A DNA stretch of 41,271 nt from JAVVEW01 sp032251045 (GTDB taxonomy: Bacteria > Pseudomonadota > Gammaproteobacteria > Methylococcales > Methylomonadaceae), in the NCBI GenBank assembly GCA_032251045.1, contig JAVVEW010000018.1, positions 1-41,271 of the forward strand, written 5' to 3'. Positions 41,263-41,271 of the stretch are shown here, piece by piece; position 1 is the first letter of the stretch, and each line of letters opens with the position of its first letter. The position numbers were made by a program, and so were the translations under genes. The notes under the pieces were generated by a model, which searched no databases, had not been told where the DNA came from, and saw only the letters and a program-made list of their open reading frames with translations.

Positions 41263-41271
41263 TTTTATTGG

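Overview
The window looks like chromosomal DNA of a gammaproteobacterium of moderate G+C. A Methylococcales-type methanotroph is a reasonable guess from the overall protein style, but no methane-oxidation gene is present to prove it. Supporting signs are a chromosomal dif site of the gammaproteobacterial form near the right end, gammaproteobacterial-type exonuclease I, oligopeptidase A, PpiD, PriA and UbiD, an NqrM maturation factor, and a TPP-riboswitch-controlled thiC. I see no insertion sequence, prophage or CRISPR array. The window is core chromosome with some regulatory novelty, and it lies at or next to the replication terminus.

Layout, left to right. 1-3.4 kb: 3' part of mtaB (tRNA methylthiotransferase), converging on a leftward cysQ-cysC unit that is preceded by an unlisted 43-residue membrane protein and a LysR-type regulator. 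3.4-8.6 kb: a rightward, translationally coupled tripartite drug-efflux operon (lipoprotein, EmrB-like MFS pump, NodT-type outer-membrane factor, EmrA-like adaptor). It is divergent from the LysR gene, with a perfect 11-bp inverted repeat between them. 8.6-12.1 kb: a coiled-coil/nuclease-fold protein, an SDR oxidoreductase, and thiC with its TPP riboswitch. 12.2-20.7 kb: a tightly packed rightward cluster of nqrM, sbcB, a 1512-residue CheB-CheR-PAS-GGDEF-EAL protein, a bacteriophytochrome photosensory module with no output domain, and heme oxygenase after a short gap. 20.7-28.4 kb: DnaA-box cluster, priA, a small membrane-anchored protein, a dispersed repeat, a Ca2+/Na+ antiporter with apbE, a repeat-like stretch, a DUF2333/DUF4389 pair and a second DnaA-box cluster. 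28.4-31 kb: a periplasmic metallo-beta-lactamase-fold protein, then a PAP2 phosphatase/glycosyltransferase pair behind Pho-box-like repeats. 31-38.4 kb: a leftward five-gene operon of three paralogous cNMP-HDOD proteins, prlC and ubiD. 38.5-41.3 kb: tpx, the dif site, ppiD and tRNA-Asp.

The most interesting system is the light-sensing cluster. The phytochrome core keeps every chromophore-binding landmark (Cys13, PASDIP, tongue PRxSF) but ends after the PHY domain. It sits 3 nt behind a protein that has CheB, CheR, diguanylate cyclase and phosphodiesterase domains, all with intact motifs. A heme oxygenase able to make biliverdin follows. This suggests a two-polypeptide red-light receptor that signals through c-di-GMP and/or protein methylation, instead of the usual phytochrome-kinase fusion.

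The second result is the dif site at 39119-39146. It is identical to Escherichia coli dif at 25 of 28 positions. All eight KOPS-like octamers (GGGNAGGG) that I found by eye to its left are on the + strand, pointing toward it.
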